64,000 bases of DNA from Desulforamulus ruminis DSM 2154. GTDB lineage: Bacteria > Bacillota > Desulfotomaculia > Desulfotomaculales > Desulfotomaculaceae. A model generated the notes under the pieces. The model had not been told where the DNA came from. It saw nothing but the letters and a program-made list of their open reading frames with translations, and did not search any database. Below are positions 61,285-64,000 of this stretch, in pieces (position 1 is the first letter of the stretch; every line of letters begins with the position of its first letter). Where the stretch lies: the NCBI RefSeq assembly GCF_000215085.1, contig NC_015589.1, positions 2,926,120-2,990,119 of the forward strand, in the 5' to 3' direction. Both the position numbers and the translations under genes were made by a program.

Positions 61285-62499
61285 TTATTGCCATTCCGTT
61301 ACAAATTTTTTATGCAGGGCCTTAACGGCTTTCTCGGTATCCGCTCTCTTTATAACACAGGAAACCTTGATCTCGGAGGTGGTGATCATTTCCAGATTAA
61401 TTCCCTCATCCGCCAGCGCTTCAAACATATCCGCAGCCACGCCGGGATGAGAGATCATACCCGCACCCACAATGGATACCTTGGCCACGTCTTCGTCGTG
61501 GGTGTAACCTTTAAAGCCTACCTCGTCCTGGATGGCCTCAATAATCTGCAGGGCTTTGCGCAGGTCGTCAATGGTAGTAGTAAAGCCGATGTCGTTCATA
61601 TTGTTGCGCATGGCGCTCTGGATGATCATATCTACGTTGATGCTCTGCTTAGACAAGGCTTTAAAAATGGTCTTGGCTACTCCCGGCTTATCCGGTACAT
61701 CAAACAAACCAATCTTCGCCACATTATAATCGTGGGCCACGCCACTGACCACCGGTGCATTTTCCATATCGGGTGCCTCCTCAACAATAGTTCCTTCCAT
61801 GTGATTAAAGCTTGTGCGAACATGCAGCGGTATCCCATACTGCTTGGCTAATTCCACCGAACGGGGATGCAGCACCTGGGCTCCCAGGCTGGCCAGTTCC
61901 AGCATTTCATCATAAGAAATATGGGAAAGTTTGCGGGCTTCCGGAACAACCCGGGGATCGGTGGTATAGACTCCGTCCACGTCGGTGAAAATCTCACAGA
62001 CATCCGCCCGGAGAGCTGCCGCCAGGGCCACCGCCGTTGTATCGGAACCTCCCCGGCCCAGGGTGGTAATATCTCCATCGGGATTAACCCCCTGAAAGCC
62101 TGCCACTACTACCACCCGTCCCTGGTTCAGTTCTTCCCGAACCCTGCCGGTCTCGATGCGTAATATTTTGGCTTTGGTATGTACATCATCGGTATAGATA
62201 CCAACCTGACCGCCGGTCAGGGAAACCACATCGGATCCCAAATCCCGGATGGCCATGGCTAGAAGAGCAATGGATATTTGTTCTCCGGTGGAAAGGAGCA
62301 TGTCCATTTCCCGCTCAGGAGGATTGTTGGTAACCTGCTTCATTAAACTAATTAAATCGTCGGTGGTATCTCCCATGGCAGAAACCGCAACAACCACTTG
62401 GTTTCCCTTCTGGTGCTCCTCCACAACCCGCCGGGCTACTCTCTTGATCCGCTCCGGGTCGCCCACCGAGCTTCCACCAAACTTTTTTACTACCAGCAT
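61285..62499 (-). CDS. lysC: Aspartate kinase
   Basis: 404 residues. N-terminal VVKKFGGSSVGDPERIKRVA, GRGGSDTTAVALAAALRADVCEIFTDVDGVYTTDPRVV, then two ACT domains (~265-335 and ~345-404) for feedback control. It phosphorylates aspartate at the head of lysine, threonine and methionine synthesis. Last gene of a hom-thrB-lysC order. The internal start for a beta subunit was not examined further. Confidence 0.97.
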   Translation of the reverse strand: MLVVKKFGGSSVGDPERIKRVARRVVEEHQKGNQVVVAVSAMGDTTDDLISLMKQVTNNPPEREMDMLLSTGEQISIALLAMAIRDLGSDVVSLTGGQVGIYTDDVHTKAKILRIETGRVREELNQGRVVVVAGFQGVNPDGDITTLGRGGSDTTAVALAAALRADVCEIFTDVDGVYTTDPRVVPEARKLSHISYDEMLELASLGAQVLHPRSVELAKQYGIPLHVRTSFNHMEGTIVEEAPDMENAPVVSGVAHDYNVAKIGLFDVPDKPGVAKTIFKALSKQSINVDMIIQSAMRNNMNDIGFTTTIDDLRKALQIIEAIQDEVGFKGYTHDEDVAKVSIVGAGMISHPGVAADMFEALADEGINLEMITTSEIKVSCVIKRADTEKAVKALHKKFVTEWQ

Positions 62500-62555
62500 T
62501 CTGTTAACCTGCCTCTCTGGTTTAGTCCTATGCTTTTCTACAAAAAATTATTAAA

Positions 62556-63458
62556 TCATATTATTTCAGCCCCGGCAACCGTGGGTTCCAGCACTTTTAC
62601 CAGGCATTTTACACCAGCCGCGGCAAAGGAATTCTCCATGACCTGAGCCACCTGGGGATTGGGACCGTCCGTTAAGGCGATGACCGCCGGCCCGGCCCCG
62701 CTAAGGGTTACATTCAGAGCCCCGGCCCGACGGGCATTGCTGATGACCTCCGTCATTCCCGGAACCAATTGGGAGCGGTAGGGCTGGTGCAGCAGATCCT
62801 CCCCGGCCACTTGCAAAAGATCCAGCCTTTTTCCACACAGCGCTCCCACCAGCAGCGCAGAGCGGCTCAGATTAAAAACCGCGTCCTGTAAAGACACCGT
62901 TTTAGGCAATACTTCTCTGGCCGCACGGGTAGACAACTTAAAATCCGGTACAGCCACAACGGTCGACAATCCATCCGGCGGGGTTATTTTTAACCAGTGT
63001 ACCTTCCCCTCCTGGACCACCGAGATAATAATTCCTCCCAGCAGGGCCGGGGCAACATTGTCCGGATGCCCCTCCAGTTCGGTGGCCAGGGCCAGCAACT
63101 TCTCCGGAGTAAAAGGATCCCCGGCCAAACGGTTGGCCGCCACCAGCCCTCCGACAATGGCCGAGGCGCTGCTGCCCAGCCCCCGGGCTGCGGGAATATG
63201 GTTGGTTAATTTGATGACTAAACCGGGGCAGGGCCGGCCCGCTTCCTGAAATAGTCTTTCCACTGCCTTGAAGACAATATTTCCCTCGTCTTTTCGGATA
63301 TCACCGGCCCCCTCGCCTTGAATCTCAATGGCCAGGCCTCCATCCGTCGGCGAGATTTCAACTTGGTTATAAAGTTTGAGAGCCATACCCAAACAATCAA
63401 AACCCGGGCCCATATTCGCCGTGGTGGCGGGTACGGTCACTTTTACGCTGTTATTCAT
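62556..63458 (-). CDS. thrB: Homoserine kinase
   Basis: 300 residues, GHMP family. VTVPATTANMGPGFDCLGMAL at the start, P-loop-like IPAARGLGSSASAIVGGLVAAN near 90 and the C-terminal GAGPAVIAL loop. Phosphorylates homoserine for threonine. Starts nine bases after the hom stop. Confidence 0.97.
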   Translation of the reverse strand: MNNSVKVTVPATTANMGPGFDCLGMALKLYNQVEISPTDGGLAIEIQGEGAGDIRKDEGNIVFKAVERLFQEAGRPCPGLVIKLTNHIPAARGLGSSASAIVGGLVAANRLAGDPFTPEKLLALATELEGHPDNVAPALLGGIIISVVQEGKVHWLKITPPDGLSTVVAVPDFKLSTRAAREVLPKTVSLQDAVFNLSRSALLVGALCGKRLDLLQVAGEDLLHQPYRSQLVPGMTEVISNARRAGALNVTLSGAGPAVIALTDGPNPQVAQVMENSFAAAGVKCLVKVLEPTVAGAEII

Positions 63459-63467
63459 GGGGTTTTT

Positions 63468-64000
63468 TTATTCTTCTCCTTCTACCCGGATCATATTGGC
63501 GATTTCCAGCACCGATGAAAGTTGTTTTATATCCATCAAGGCGTCCTGTACATTTTGCTCCTGAACCCGGTGCGTAATCAATACCAGTTCCGCCGTATTG
63601 TCGGTGGCCTTCTGCAGAACCGACTTCAGGCTCACTTCTTTATTGCCGAATACCAGGGCAATGGAAGCTAAAACCCCTGGTTTATCCGCCACTTTCAAGC
63701 GAATATAATATTTGCTGAAGGTTTCTCCGATATCCAGCACCGGTTTCTTCTCAAAACAAGTGCAGCCGATAATTCCGGGTACATTCCGCACAATATCCCT
63801 GGCAGCGTCCATGATATCCGCCACCACCGCGCTGGCGGTTGGCAGTTCGCCGGCGCCCTTCCCGTAAAACATGGTGTCGCCAACGGCATTGCCACGGACG
63901 AAAACGGCATTAAATACATCCCCCACTGCGGCCAAGGGATGATCCTTGGGAATAAAGGTGGGGTGCACCCGGACCTCAACACCCTCCGACCGGGCTTTGG
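63468..64000 (-). CDS. hom: Homoserine dehydrogenase, C-terminal part (5' part outside window)
   Basis: The frame runs off the window at 64000; about 177 residues are visible. VHPTFIPKDHPLAAVGDVFNAVFVRG and FYGKGAGELPTASAVVADI are typical of the catalytic domain end, followed by an ACT domain (KVADKPGVLASIALVFGNKEVSLKSVLQ) and a hydrophilic tail. Reduces aspartate semialdehyde to homoserine. First visible gene of the hom-thrB-lysC group. Confidence 0.96.
   Translation of the reverse strand, partial: KARSEGVEVRVHPTFIPKDHPLAAVGDVFNAVFVRGNAVGDTMFYGKGAGELPTASAVVADIMDAARDIVRNVPGIIGCTCFEKKPVLDIGETFSKYYIRLKVADKPGVLASIALVFGNKEVSLKSVLQKATDNTAELVLITHRVQEQNVQDALMDIKQLSSVLEIANMIRVEGEE

Overview
The window reads as a low-to-mid G+C, Gram-positive, probably anaerobic and spore-forming Firmicute chromosome, most like the Peptococcaceae/Desulfotomaculum group. 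The pointers are strong AGGAGG-type ribosome binding sites with frequent GTG/TTG starts, a T-box leader, an agr-type peptide signalling locus, bacillithiol synthesis (bshC), YtaF-like and YjcZ-like small proteins, VanW/G5 proteins, an EFR1-type flavodoxin-ferredoxin protein and LytTR/GHKL two-component proteins. The assignment is inferred from gene content; there is no rRNA to confirm it.

Layout. 1-2.8 kb: a truncated secreted protein, an autoregulated MarR/DUF2269 pair and a GIN-like surface domain protein. 3.0-5.9 kb: an agr quorum-sensing locus (separate membrane protein, GHKL kinase, AgrB, a 40-residue AgrD and a LytTR regulator). 6.2-8.5 kb: a structured leader with terminator, a one-repeat EamA transporter and an Orn/Lys/Arg-type decarboxylase. 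8.5-17.5 kb: VanW and stalk-domain secreted proteins, a heterodimeric ABC exporter, a YtrA-type GntR/ABC operon and a coiled-coil protein built on a 42-bp tandem repeat. 17.6-22.5 kb: amino acid permease, alanine dehydrogenase, a LysA-type decarboxylase and a TrmB regulator behind a 30-bp perfect palindrome. 23-31 kb: EFR1 protein, YtaF-like protein, small secreted and cytosolic proteins, Bax inhibitor-1 family protein, TetR, tRNA-Pro(GGG), exonuclease III. 30.7-34.4 kb: a tightly packed ppx / two thymidylate-kinase-like / HD-domain operon. 34.7-39.2 kb: VanW-G5 protein, a membrane chemoreceptor and a soluble Rossmann-chemoreceptor fusion. 39.2-45.7 kb: LCP-like secreted protein, bshC, K+ channel, FmdB-like zinc ribbon, GNAT. 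45.8-49.2 kb: T-box-controlled proB-proA-proC. 49.4-54.5 kb: two UspA proteins, a BlaI/M56 pair and a MarR/MFS pair, each pair with clear operator dyads.

54.6-61.2 kb is visibly G+C-rich and has different codon use. It holds an ABC exporter of the polyketide-antibiotic type with its TetR, and a rifampin-phosphotransferase-like dikinase with its own TetR. It is bounded on the left by a decayed tRNA-like sequence and on the right by a transposase remnant and a 29-bp perfect inverted repeat. I read it as an acquired antibiotic-protection island. 61.3-64 kb returns to host-like sequence with lysC, thrB and the 3' part of hom (aspartate family).

A family of imperfect inverted repeats containing CGGATT units occurs three times (1778, 16551, 49245), always between convergent genes; two copies share a further conserved flank. 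Regulation is unusually legible: many regulators have perfect dyads in their own upstream regions.
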